A DNA stretch of 64,000 nt, taken from Stomorhina lunata (Eukaryota; Arthropoda; Insecta; Diptera; Rhiniidae). This document shows, piece after piece, positions 51,566 to 63,787 of this stretch (its first letter is position 1; each line of letters begins with the position of its first letter). The DNA lies in NCBI GenBank assembly GCA_933228675.1, contig OW121744.1:98691526-98755525 (forward strand), written 5' to 3'. Under the pieces are notes generated by a model. That model worked only from the letters and a program-made list of their open reading frames with translations, ran no database searches and had not been told where the DNA came from. The translations under genes and the position numbers were made by a program.

Positions 51566-52865
51566 TGTAAAGTAGGGTATCATATAGGTCAATACTTTCC
51601 TAACTCTAGTACTTTCCTACTTATTGTTTTTGTCTTTCGATTTTGGCCTCAGAACTCATGGAGAGTTAAGTGTATGTTTAACTCACACCTCATGCTTTAC
51701 AATTTAACTCATAATCATTAATTTGACTGCAAATGAACAAAAATGTACATATGCAACTGTTGTAGTTATAACAGCAAACAACAGCAACAACAATAATAAT
51801 AACGGCCACAGCAGCAACAATGACAGCCTTAGTATAGTATCAACAAAATGCAGCAACAATAACGACAACAACCACATCATCAATAATTATTATTACTTTG
51901 CATTTGCCACATACAACCAACCAATCGTACAAACAAATGTGCAACATTTTTTTATATTTAATATCTTGGCAAAAACTTAAGGTAAAACTTGAACTAGTCT
52001 TTCATACATGTACGTAAGAATGTGTATTTTTTTTGTTGCTGCAACATTGGCCTACGTTTAGTTGCTGTGTGTTGTTGTTGTTGGCTGTGAACTCGTTTAT
52101 TTAAGTAGAACTAGGATCTTTAATAGTCTAAAGAGGAAAATTTGCTGCATTTTACATGCATTAATATGATTCCTTATTGTATGAACGATATTTTTGCTCA
52201 TAATAACGATTTATATTAATGAGCTTTAAGTTTCTGTTTTTTTTTCTTGCCACATCTTGGCAGTTATTACAAAAAAAAAATTGCAACATAAATGTGTTGT
52301 GTGTATTCACTTGCACCTCACCGAAAGTTATCTTTTTTACCTCAGACTTCTTTTTTAGGGGAGCTACTTCTTAAAGGCGAAGTGTGTTTAGTTTATAATG
52401 AATCTTAATATAAATTTCCAGAGTTTAATAAGAGAGCATTTTTGATTTCGAAAAAGCAAGAAAGATCTCTTACTAGATTGTCTTAGACGGCCTTTTGTTA
52501 TATTCTCCATATTTCACGAAATGAAGATTAGTAACCCTGAGGATACGCGTTTCTATCAAAATATTAGCTTTGTCAATACTTTTCGAAAACATTTATCATA
52601 TCATAGTTATATTCAATTTTTTACCTAACTTCCATGATTCCAAATGTTATAGCCTATTTATCTACTTGATGATACTAATCATATACCTAATACCTCTAAG
52701 TTCATAATAACATCATATCTTATGGATACTCAAACACACAAAAGTATTTAACTGCAATATATAAATATATTCATATAAATAAAAATTAATATATGACATA
52801 AGTATAAATATCGATCATTTGCAAGAAAATCTCAATAACTCATAAAAAATTCCCCATAATCATAA
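51566..52865. other. Unique island between satellite blocks
   Basis: Includes CAACAATAATAATAACGGCC-type triplets at about 51780-51870 that open an Asn-rich 85-codon frame (51723-51980), which looks like microsatellite translation. The rest is AT-rich, with a more complex part near 52330-52560. No gene called. Confidence 0.5.
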
Positions 52866-55800
52866 GCAAAACTTCCTATAAAATAAGGAAATTTTAAAAA
52901 AAATTCCTATAAAAATAGGAAATTTTAAAAAAAATTCCTATAAAAATAGGAAATTTTTAAAAAAATTCCTATAAAAATAGGAAATTTTCGAGAAATTTCC
53001 TATAAAAATAGGAAATTTTTGAGAAATTTCCTATAAAAATAGGAAATTTTTGAGAAATTTCCTATAAAAATAGGAAATTTTTGAGAAATTTCCTATAAAA
53101 ATAGGAAATTTTTGAGAAATTTCCTATAAAAATAGGAAATTTTTGAGAAATTTCCTATAAAAATAGGAAATTTTTGAGAAATTTCCTATAAAAATAGGAA
53201 ATTTTTGAGAAATTTCCTGTAAAAATAGGAAATTTTTGAGAAATTTCCTATAAAAATAGGAAATTTTTGAGAAATTTCATATAAAAATAGGAAATTTTTG
53301 AGAAATTTCCTATAAAAATAGGAAATTTTTGAGAAATTTCCTATAAAGATAGGAAATTTTTGAGAAATTTCCTATAAAAATAGGAAATTTTTGAGAAATT
53401 TCCTATAAAAGTAGAAAATTTTTGAAAAATTTCCTATAAAAATAGGAAATTTTTGAAAAATTTCCTATAAAAATAGGAAATTTTTAAGAAATTTCCTGTA
53501 AAAATAGGAAATTTTTGAGAAATTTCCTATAAAGATAGGAAATTTTTGAGAAATTTCATATAAAAATAGGAAATTTTTAAGAAATTTCCTATAAAAATAT
53601 AAAATTTTTGAGAAATTTCCTATAACAATAAGAAATTTTTGAGAAATTTCCTATAACAATAGGAAATTTTTGAGAAATTTCCTATAAAAATAGGAAATTT
53701 TTGAGAAATTTCCTATAAAAATAGGAAATTTTTGAGAAATTTCCTATAAAAATAGGAAATTTTTGAGAAATTTCCTATAAAAATAGGAAATTTTTGAGAA
53801 ATTTCCTATAAAAATAGGAAATTTTTGAGAAATTTCCTATAAAAATAGGAAATTTTTGAGAAATTTCCTATAAAAATAGGAAATTTTTGTGAAATTTCTT
53901 ATAAAAATAGGAAATTTTTGAGAAATTTCCTAAAAAAAAATAAAATTTTTGAGAAGTTTCCTATAAAAATAGGAAATTTTTGAGAAATTTCCTATAAAAA
54001 TAGGAAATTTTTGAGAAATTTCCTATAAAAATAGGAAATTTTTGAGAAATTTCCTATAAAAATAGGAAATTTTTGAAAAATTTCCTATAAAAATAGGAAA
54101 TTTTTGAAAAAATTCCTTTAAAAAAAGGAAATTTTTGAAAAATTTCCTATAAAAATAGGAAATTTTTGAAAAATTTCCTATAAAAATAGGAAATTTTTGA
54201 AAAATTTCCTATAAAAATAGGAAATTTTTGAAAAATTTCCTATAAAAATAGGAAATTTTTGAAAAATTTCCTATAAAAATAGGAAATTTTTGAAAAATTT
54301 CCTATAAAAATAGGAAATTTTTGAAAAATTTCCTATAAAAATAGGAAATTTTTTAAAAATTTCCTATAAAAATAGGAAATTTTTGAAAAATTTCCTATAA
54401 AAATAGGAAATTTTTGAAAAATTTCCTATAAAAATAGGAAATTTTTGAAAAATTTCCTATAAAAATAGGAAATTTTTGAAAAATTTCCTATAAAAATAGG
54501 AAATTTTTGAAAAATTTCCTATAAAAATAGGAAATTTTTGAAAAATTTCCTATAAAAATAGGAAATTTTTGAAAAATTTCCTATAAAAATAGGAAATTTT
54601 TGAAAAATTTCCTATAAAAATAGGATATTTTTGAAAAATTTCCTATAAAAATAGGAAATTTTTGAAAAATTTCCTATAAAAATAGGAAATTTTTGAAAAA
54701 TTTCCTATAAAAATAGGAAATTTTTGAAAAATTTCCTATAAAAATAGGAAATTTTTGAAAAATTTCCTATAAAAATAGGAAATTTTTGAAAAATTTCCTA
54801 TAAAAATAGGAAATTTTTGAAAAATTTCCTATAAAAATAGGAAATTTTTGAAAAATTTCCTATAAAAATAGGAAATTTTTGAAAAATTTCCTATAAAAAT
54901 AGGAAATTTTTGAAAAATTTCCTATAAAAATAGGAAATTTTTGAAAAATTTCCTATAAAAATAGGAAATTTTTGAAAAATTTCCTATAAAAATAGGAAAT
55001 TTTTGAAAAATTTCCTATAAAAATAGGAAATTTTTGAAAAATTTCCTATAAAAATAGGAAATTTTTGAAAAATTTCCTATAAAAATAGGAAATTTTTGAA
55101 AAATTTCCTATAAAAATAGGAAATTTTTGAAAAATTTCCTATAAAAATAGGAAATTTTTTAAAAATTTCCTATAAAAATAGGAAATTTTTGAAAAATTTC
55201 CTATAAAAATAGGAAATTTTTGAAAAATTTCCTATAAAAATAGGAAATTTTTGAAAAATTTCCTATAAAAATAGGAAATTTTTGAAAAATTTCCTATAAA
55301 AATAGGAAATTTTTGAAAAATTTCCTATAAATATAGGAAATTTTTGAAAAATTTTCTATAAAAATAGGAAATTTTTGAAAAATTTCCTATAAAAATAGGA
55401 AATTTTTGAGAAATTTCCTATAAAAATAGGAAATTTTTGAGAAATTTCCTATAAAAATAGGAAATTTTTCAAAAAATTCTTATAAAAATAGGAAATTTTT
55501 GAGAAATTTCCTAAAAAAATAGGAAATTTTTGAGAAATTTCCTATAGAAATAGGAAATTTTTGAGAAATTTCCTATAGAAATAGGAAATTTTTGTGAAAT
55601 TTCCTATAAAAATAGGAAATTTTTGAGAAATTTCCTATAAAAAAATAAAATTTTTGAGAAATTTCCTATAAAAATAGGAAATTTTTGAGAAATTTCCTAT
55701 AAAAATAGGAAATTTTTGAGAAATTTCCTATAAAAATAGGAAATTTTTGAGAAATTTCCTATAAAAATAGGAAATTTTTGAGAAATTTCCTATAAAAATA

Positions 55801-57235
55801 GGAAATTTTTGAGAAATTTCCTATAAAAATAGGAAATTTTTGAGAAATTTCCTATAAAAATAGGAAATTTTTGAGAAATTTCCTATAAAAATAGGAAATT
55901 TTTGAGAAATTTCCTATAAAAATAGGAAATTTTTGAGAAATTTCCTTTAAAAATAGGAAATTTTTGAAAAATTTCCTATAAAAACAGGAAATTTTTGAAA
56001 AATTTCCTATAAAAACAGGAAATTTTTGAAAAATTTCCTATAAAAACAGGAAATTTTTGAAAAATTTCCTATAAAAACAGGAAATTTTTGCAAAATTTCC
56101 TATAAAAACAGGAAATTTTTGAAAAATTTCCTATAAAAATAGGAAATTTTTGTGAAATTTCCTATAAAAATAGGAAATTTTTGAGAAATTTCCTATAAAA
56201 AAATAAAATTTTTGAGAAATTTCCTATAAAAATAGGAAATTTTTGAGAAATTTCCTATAAAAATAGGAAATTTTTGAGAAATTTCCTATAAAAATAGGAA
56301 ATTTTTGAGAAATTTCCTATAAAAATAGGAAATTTTTGAGAAATTTCCTATAAAAATAGGAAATTTTTGAGAAATTTCCTATAAAAATAGGAAATTTTTG
56401 AGAAATTTTCTTTAAAAATAGGAAATTTTTGAAAAATTTCCTATAAAAACAGGAAATTTTTGAAAAATTTTCTATAAAAACAGGAAATTTTTGAAAAATT
56501 TCCTATAAAAACAGGAAATTTTTGAAAAATTTCTTATAAAAATAGGAAATTTTTGAAAAATTTCCTATAAAAATAGGAAATTTTTGAAAAATTTCCTTTA
56601 AAAATAGGAAATTTTTGAAAAATTTCCTATAAAAATAGGAAATTTTTGAAAAATTTCCTATAAAAATAGGAAATTTTTGAAAAATTTCCTATAAAAATAG
56701 GAAATTTTTGAAAAATTTCCTATAAAAATAGGAAATTTTTGAAAAATTTCCTATAAAAATAGGAAATTTTTGAAAAATTTTCTATAAAAATAGGAAATTT
56801 TTGAAAAATTTCCTATAAAAATAGGAAATTTTTGAAAAATTTCCTATAAAAATAGGAAATTTTTGAAAAATTTCCTATAAAAATAGGAAAGTTTTGAAAA
56901 ATTTCCTATAAAAATAGAAAAGTTTTGAAAAATTTCCTATAAAAATAGGAAAGTTTTGAAAAATTTCCTATAAAAGTAGGAAAGTTTTGAAAAATTTCCT
57001 ATAAAAATAGGAAATTTTTGAAAAATTTCCTATAAAAATAGGAAATTTTTAAAAAATTTCCTGTAAAAATAGGAAATTTTTGAAAAATTTCCGATAAAAT
57101 TAAGAAATATTTGAAAAAAAAAATTTCCTATAAAAATAGTAAATTTTTAAAAAATTTCCTATAAAAATAGTAAATTTCCTATAAAAATAGTAAATTTCCT
57201 ATAAAAATAGTAAAGTTAATATAAAAATAGTAAAT
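52866..57235. repeat. 31-bp palindromic satellite, block 2
   Basis: About 140 units, the largest block. Subfamilies lie in sharp runs: TTTTTGAGAAATTTCC (52.98-53.4, 53.5-54.05 and 55.4-55.95 kb), TTTTTGAAAAATTTCC (54.06-55.4 and 56.5-57.1 kb), and units with AAAACAGG (about 55.98-56.12 and 56.44-56.52 kb). A rare TTTGTGAAATTT variant at 53886, 55591 and 56149 is spaced 1705 and 558 bases, exactly 55 and 18 units. The order of variants after it is repeated too, so multi-unit segments were copied. Confidence 0.96.
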
Positions 57236-58590
57236 TTTTGTATTTAGTTTAGTTTATTTTTTACTTATGCCAATGTTGCTGTAAATGATTGTTATGTTGC
57301 TAGAGGTTGTCTATGCTTTTTTTTTGTTGCTGTTGTTGCTGCTGCTTACCATACGTTACTTTAAATTGTTATGTCGTGTTTGTGTACAAATTATCTAAAA
57401 TGTTCATATGAGGACAAACTTTTACCAGCAGCATTAACGTCCCCTTTACAACTCCCCACTACTCTTCGCTAGTTGTAAGCAATTTCAATTTACTTTTTAG
57501 TTTAGACTAAAAGTCCTTTATTGCGCCTACATTGGCGCTCATTTTTGCTTCATTACGTTTTTGGTCATTAGCAATTATCATTATCATTACCATACCAATG
57601 CGAATGAACATTTAATTTTGTTTACAACAAACCAACCAACAAAAACAACTACAATAAGACATTTACAACATAACACAGACAATGTGTGTTGCATACATAT
57701 TTCCTCTTTCATTTTCAGTTACAACAAAACGGAATTATTGTGGCTAACTCCCAGCTCTTAGCGGGGATGTTGCTGTGAATATGTTGCTAAACTCAGGCTA
57801 CACTTGCAGTTCGTATGTGTACTTGGTCTTTGGTATAATAATGCTACTCGTAAATCTTCAAGGCGTCTCTCAGCTCATCTTGCACACAAATGAGTTTAAG
57901 TTTACGAATTTTGCTTTTAGCTGAAGCTCTTCTTTTTTGGCCAGTTTCTTGACGATATCTTTTCTTTATAAAACCGTTAAGATTTTCTTTGGAGCAACAA
58001 AAAATTTGAAAATTGTAAATTTTGTTTTGTATTAATTTCCAAATTGATTTTCTTTTTGCTCTTCTTTTCTTAGCTGCTGCAACATTTGAGCTTTAATTAA
58101 ATAAGATTAATATGACTGGTTTTTTTGTGCGCACTTCGCAGTAGAGTAAAAATAAAATTATAAGACATCATCATCATCATATCAATCAAATTAGTAATGT
58201 TCAAATAATTGCAGAGGTGAAAATTTATAGAACTTGATTGGTGTAAAGCTAAAAGATATAAATATTTACTTTGAGCAACATGTTGATAAGAAAAATAGTG
58301 ATGGGAAAACAGGATTCGAAATACACAAGATGTTAAGTTTTTTTTTTAATAAAACCTAAGCTTTAATTATAATCTTTTACAAATTTGAAATATTTATCAC
58401 CTACAAAAAGTTGAAGAAATCTTAAACCAGATTTCAGCAACATGTTGCAGATAGAATTTTTAGAGGACAAAACCAGATAGGTTTATTTTATAGCTTAAAA
58501 TTTAAACAACTCCAAACTTAACTGATATAAATATTAACTATTGGCAACATGTTCATAAGAAAATGGCGAAAATAGGGTTCAAATTTCAAA
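57236..58590. other. Unique island with a few GCAACATGTTG sites
   Basis: Includes TTGTTGCTGTTGTTGCTGCT near 57325 and a more complex part at about 57430-57580 (TTGCGCCTACATTGGCGCTC). GCAACATGTTG-type sites are at 58274, 58437 (exact palindrome) and about 58543. A 66-codon frame at 57561-57761 is not convincing. Confidence 0.5.
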
Positions 58591-60225
58591 TTTTTAAAGA
58601 ATATCCTATTAAATAGAAAATTTTGGAATTATTACCTATAAAAATATAAACTGTTTTAAAAATGTCCTATAAAAATGTTCTAAAGATTTCCTACAAAAAT
58701 AGTAAATTTAAAAGAAAAACTGTAATATTTAAAAAAATAGTAAATTTTTGAAAAAATTCCTATAAAAATAGAAAATTTTTGAAAAATTTCTTAAAAAAAT
58801 AGGAAATTCTTGAAAAAATTTTTATAAAAATAGGAAATTTTTGAAAATTTTCCTATAAAAATAGGAAATTTTTGAAAATTTTAATATAAAAATAGGAATT
58901 TTTTGAAAAATTTCCTATTAAAATAGGAAAATTTTTAAAAAATTTTCTATAAAAATAGGAAATTTTTGAAAAATTTTCTATAAAAATATTACATTTTTGA
59001 AAAATTTTCTATAAAAATAGGAAATTTTTGAAAAATTTTCTATAAAAATTGTAAATTTTTGAAAAATTTCTTGTAAAAATAGGAAATTTTTGAAAAATTT
59101 CCTATAAAAATAGAAAATCTTTGAAAAATTTCCTATAAAAATAGGAAATCTTTGAAAAATTTCCTATAAAAATAGGATATCTTTGAAAAATTTCCTATAA
59201 AAATAGGAAAATTTTGAAAAATTTCCTATAAAAATAGGAAATTTTTGAAAAATTTCCTATAAAAATAGGAATTTTTTGAAAAATTTCCTATAAAAATAGG
59301 AAATTTTTGAAAAATTTCCTATAAAAATAGGAAATTTTTGAAAAATTTCCTATAAAAATAGGAAATTTTTGAAAAATTTCCTATAAAAATAGGAAATTTT
59401 TGAAAAATTCCTATAAAAATAGGAAATTTTTCAAAAAATTCTTATAAAAATAGGAAATTTTTGAAAAATTTCCTATAAAAATAGGAAATTTTTGAAAAAT
59501 TTCCTATAAAAATAGGAAATTTTTGAAAAATTCCTATAAAAATAGGAAATTTTTCAAAAAATTCTTATAAAAATAGGAAATTTTTGAAAAATTCCTATAA
59601 AAATAGGAAATTTTTCAAAAAATTCTTATAAAAATAGGAAATATTTGAAAAATTTCCTATAAAAATAGAAAATTTTTGAAAAATTTCCTATAAAAATAGG
59701 AAATTTTTGAAAAATTTCCTGTAGAAATAGGAAATTTTTGAAAAATTTCCTATAAAAATAGTAAATTTTTGAAAAATTTCCTATAAAAATAGTAAATTTT
59801 TGAAAAATTTCCTATAAAAATAGTAAATTTTTGAAAAATTTCCTATAAAAATAGTAAATTTTTGAAATATTTCCTATAAAAATAGTAAATTTTTGAAAAA
59901 TTTCCTTTAAAAATAGTAAATTTTTGAAAAATTCCCTATAAAAATAGTAAATTTTTGAAAAATTTCCTATAAAAATAGTAAATTTTTGAAAAATTTGCTA
60001 TAAAAATAGTAAATTTTTGAAAAATTTGCTATTAAAATAGTAAATTTTTGAAAAATTTCCTATAAAAATAGTAAATTTTTGAAAAATTTCCTATAAAAAT
60101 AGTAAATTTTTGAAAAATTTCCTATAAAAATAGTAAATTTTTGAAAAATTTCCTATAAAAATAGTAAATTTTTTAAAAATTTCCTATAAAAGTAGTAAAT
60201 TTTAAAATAGTAAAATCATATAAAA
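58591..60225. repeat. 31-bp palindromic satellite, block 3
   Basis: About 50 units of the same GGAAATTTTTGAAAAATTTC type, very degenerate on the left (58.6-59.1 kb). The ATAGGAAA form dominates up to 59.75 kb and the ATAGTAAA form after it. Short 30-base units (AAAAATTCCTATA) alternate with TTTTTCAAAAAATTCTTATA units at about 59.40-59.64 kb, repeating as a small higher-order unit. Confidence 0.95.
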
Positions 60226-60989
60226 ATAAGTTTATAGGATATTTTTAAACTTTTTCAAGATTTTATGGTTAGCAACATGTTGATAACGGACATAATAAAA
60301 TTTTTCTCATATTATCAACATTTTAAAAATTTAAATATTCATTATTAAAATTCAAATTTCCCGTTTCTATTTTCATTGTTGACAACACAAAAAAGAAGCA
60401 GTTACTCGATGATGCTACCAAAAGGAAATCTATCACTTATTGCCTGCTCCTCATCATCATAATCATCATCGTAACATAATTTTTGTGCCCCAACCTCAAA
60501 TTCATCTTAATTTGATTTCAAGAAATTAGCTTTAATATTAATTTGCTCATATAAAACAGGATTTTTTTTAAACATATTGAAGTTAGCCAGCGAGTGAGCA
60601 ACAACCATAATTTTAAATTTCTGACATTAAAACTAGACTATTAGTTACGTGGCGATGCAGCAGCAGCATTAGGCTGCATGCCACATAACCAAAGGAGGAT
60701 CTGTAAATGTGCAGTAATGATATTTTCAATAAGGAAATTTATAAGTGCCACAAAAAAGTTGTTGGTGCTACAACAGCAGCAGCAGCAGCAAACAACAAAC
60801 TTAAAGCTAATTGTCTTACAAATAATTTTCAATGATGATGAGGCAAAGAAGCGGGAATAAAAAATAGACAACAAAAATTAAAAGTTTTTTGAGAAACTAA
60901 CATGATTTTATATGGATGTCTTTGATATAGTTACACATATGAGAAATATATTCGCTTTAATTGTGCCCTACGCCATTAGTTTAATATAA
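60226..60989. other. Unique island with CAG repeat
   Basis: Holds one AGCAACATGTTGATAA site (60271), a CATCATCATAATCATCATCG stretch near 60450, and an opa-type CAG run at about 60770-60790. Short frames on both strands across the CAG run (60 and 77 codons) are low-complexity. No gene called. Confidence 0.5.
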
Positions 60990-61392
60990 ATACTACAGTC
61001 TTGCTGTAGTCATATTATGGTAATTCTGTAATATTTAAGTCATTTTTTATTTCTAATACTATAGTCAAACTATACATATGCTTTTGTAATACTATAGCCA
61101 AATATGCCCACTATAGTCATGTTATGTTATTCTGTAATCAAACTATAGTTATGCTTTAGTCATACTATAGTAATACTTAAGTCATATTTTATTTATACAA
61201 TTGTCATTTAATAATCACGCTATTGTTAAACTATAGTAAAGAGTTCGTCGTACTATAGTCATAATAAAGTCATACTATATTCTTACTATAGCCATATTAT
61301 AGCTATTATATAATCATACTATAGTGAAACTTAAGTTATACTATAGGATATATTCGTTTTAATTATTCCCTATGACACTAGAACAATATTAA
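60990..61392. repeat. Degenerate ~12-bp array (ACTATAGTCATA), left part
   Basis: Many variants of ACTATAGTCATA and ACTATAGTAATACTTAAG. The array is cut by the TIR element and continues at 62656, so both sides belong to one original array. Confidence 0.8.
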
Positions 61393-61394
61393 TA

Positions 61395-62653
61395 CCCAGC
61401 AAAACTTTGGTAATGGCAAGTACTCTGATAACTGGTTACCTTGTAACGACCACAACATACCATCCGAATAAATAATAAGTTATTACAGAAGTACTTATTT
61501 GTAATTAAGATGGTAATTTAAACTGAATGGCCCCGGTTCAAATCCCACCAAGGGCAACAATTTTTTTTAGTTTTTTTTTATTAAAAGAGTTTTTTTAAAT
61601 GATTTTTGAATTTTAAGAACTTAAATATTATCTTCTGTAAAAAAAAATTTGTAAAACTAACTCACGTTAATGAAAAAATACCATCATGTTTCAATTTTGA
61701 TTATGTAGGGGATGTTGAATACCAATACCCAACTTATCTGGGTCATCCTTCATCTCAACTGTGGACACACACCTCCTCATGGTATCACCCGGGGAGATAG
61801 TTTAAAACCCATTAATATTGTGAGTTAACACGTTCCAAGAGTTGTCCCATAAGATCGATAAAAATGGGTTAGGATTACGGGCTAGTAACCCTCTCTTGAA
61901 AAAAAAAATACAATGAAGAGGATAAAATTAGAATTGAAATGTCCCACTACCTAATGTTAGAGGAGGATGTCCGAAACTTCGATAGAAAGACCAAGTAGAG
62001 GAACATTTTTCAAAGATTGGCCTATAAAATTGGAGAAGATCGAAATCCATGGAATTCTAAAATATGCTCGGACTTTGACCTTAACAATTTGTAACATTTA
62101 AGTAAGTAAGAGTCAATCTTATGTAAAAACTTATACAAAAAAAGAAGATTTAAATTGTTTAAGTTTTAAAATAATTTTAAAAAAGTTTTAAAATAATTAC
62201 AAAAAATCGTATAAAAATATTTTTCCAAAAATTACAACAAAGCAAACAAAAGCAGGGAAAAACAAAGTTATTGTCACATGATTTTGGATCTAAAAATGAA
62301 AATTTTTTATATTAATTAAAAGCTGCTAAGTTTTCAACATATGAAGTAGCTCAGTGGAAGAGTCTCTGCCTAGCAGTCGGAGGGTCTGGGTTCGAGCCCC
62401 CATGGGATCATAAAAAAAAATTTGTATTTCCTTTAAAAATATATGTTTTTAATAAAACAACAACAAAAAAGTTGTTGTTGTTGTTGCTTTCAAATTGCTT
62501 ACCCAAGTCATTACTTTTCTGCAATTGGTAAGTTCTTGCCTCCAATGACATCCCCATGTTAATGTAATGACTTAAACAGCGAATGAGTAAGTAGTTCGTG
62601 TTCAATAGTTTAACTGTTTAACTCATTATTTGGTAATGAAAAGTTTTACTGGG
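61395..62653. mobile_element. TIR transposon, non-autonomous, complete copy B (1,259 bp)
   Basis: Left terminus CCCAGCAAAACTT and right terminus AAGTTTTACTGGG form inverted repeats of about 13 bases with one mismatch. TA lies on each side (61393-61394 and 62654-62655), consistent with a TA target duplication as in Tc1/mariner elements. The interior lacks a transposase. It contains a possible T-arm relic (CCCGGTTCAAATCCC, about 61532-61546) and the complete tRNA-like block at 62340-62412. It is inserted in the ACTATAGTCATA array. Copy A at the window start is the same family and orientation. Confidence 0.88.
62340..62412 (+). pseudogene. tRNA-Ala(AGC)-like sequence inside TIR element copy B
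   Basis: This is the homologue of 796-869 at 73 bases. The A box TAGCTCAGTGG and B box GGTTCGAGCCC are identical to those of copy A. The anticodon loop CTAGCAG again gives AGC. Differences lie in the anticodon stem (TCTGC/TCGGA here) and the 3' side (GGGATCATA). Retention of both boxes in two copies shows it is a standard part of the element. It is probably not a working tRNA because the T stem is defective. Confidence 0.5.
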
Positions 62654-62655
62654 TA

Positions 62656-62910
62656 CTTAAAATACTAAAGTAACACTTAAGTCATATTATATTTATGTTT
62701 GTGTTTTTGTAGTACTATAGCGACACTAAAGTCATCCAATATTCTCACTATAGTAATATAGTGTAGTTATACTATTGTCATACTCTAGTAATACTTAAGT
62801 CATATTATATTCAAACAATCGCCATACAATAGTCATACTATATTCTCAATATAGTTATATTATAGCTATTTTATATAATCATTCTATAGTAATACTTAAG
62901 ATATATTATA
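62656..62910. repeat. Degenerate ~12-bp array (ACTATAGTCATA), right part
   Basis: Continuation of the array at 60990-61392 after the TIR element, with TACTATAG, TAATACTTAAGTCATATTAT and similar phrases. Confidence 0.8.
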
Positions 62911-63787
62911 GGAGGAAACTAACACCACTATCCCGTTATCCATTTGTTGGTTTGCCTGAACAGAGGAAGTTTAAACTGTTTCCCTTAGTTAATTCTTCCC
63001 AGCTACTGGTATCAAGTAGTCTTCTGCTATCCCCCCAATACCAAAATGGAAGAATGGTATGGTAAAAAATAAACAGGATCGGAGCAGGTAGAATGCAATC
63101 CCCAATCTAAAAAACTTGTTATTGCATACCTTCAGAATCGCTAGAGTTAGAGTTACTAACGTTTTTATTGACATTTTTATAATTCCAATCGAATTTGGTT
63201 AAAAAAATAATGGATCCCAGCTGGGGAAGCTTTACTCCCCTTCACTCCCCACAAAAATTCATACTACAATGACAAAACACAGCAAATACAATCTCAGTGC
63301 TCATTCCAGTACAATTTGAGTATATTTTAGATCAAGGTTGGCCATATTACCTTGATCTAAAGTATATTCAAATTGTCACTAAAAAAACAAAAAATAAAAT
63401 TCAACGATTTGAAACCAAAGTTTCGGCAAAACTTTTCGAGATATCAACTTATTTTTTTTCAAGTTTTATTCTCCCATTTGTTTGTTTTATGACACTATAA
63501 TAAATATTTATAATTTGTAATATGGGGCCCTTATATTAAAATGATCGCAAGATATAGGAAAAATTATTGATCGCAAGCGATAGGAAAAATATTGTTATTA
63601 TGCGACAAAAAATCTTAATTAAACAAAAATGGGGAATGTTTTGGTGCATAACATTTTGGTTCTTTGTTAGTTTGCTACTTTCGACAAACTAATTAAATTT
63701 TTTCCAAATGGTTTACAAGTTATGGTGCAAATTATTGTATGTGAAGTTTCTTAGTTTACAGGCCATAGAATGGTAAATCATTACTTA
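62911..63787. other. Unassigned stretch left of mariner element
   Basis: A moderately complex section at 62930-63260 includes a 61-codon minus frame (62989-63174) that I do not recognise. It also contains the hairpin at 63311-63376. No gene called. Confidence 0.4.
63311..63376. repeat. Imperfect hairpin, 27-bp arms, 12-base loop
   Basis: 63311-63337 and 63350-63376 pair with two mismatches around the loop TTGGCCATATTA. The size and shape are compatible with a pre-miRNA, but also with a small foldback. There is no evidence of expression from sequence alone. Confidence 0.6.

Noticed and set aside
51723..51980. Asn-rich 85-codon frame
   Set aside because: Produced by CAA/AAT triplet microsatellites.
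60641..60874. Poly-Cys and poly-Gln frames over the CAG run
   Set aside because: Both strands of a CAG microsatellite; no flanking conserved protein.
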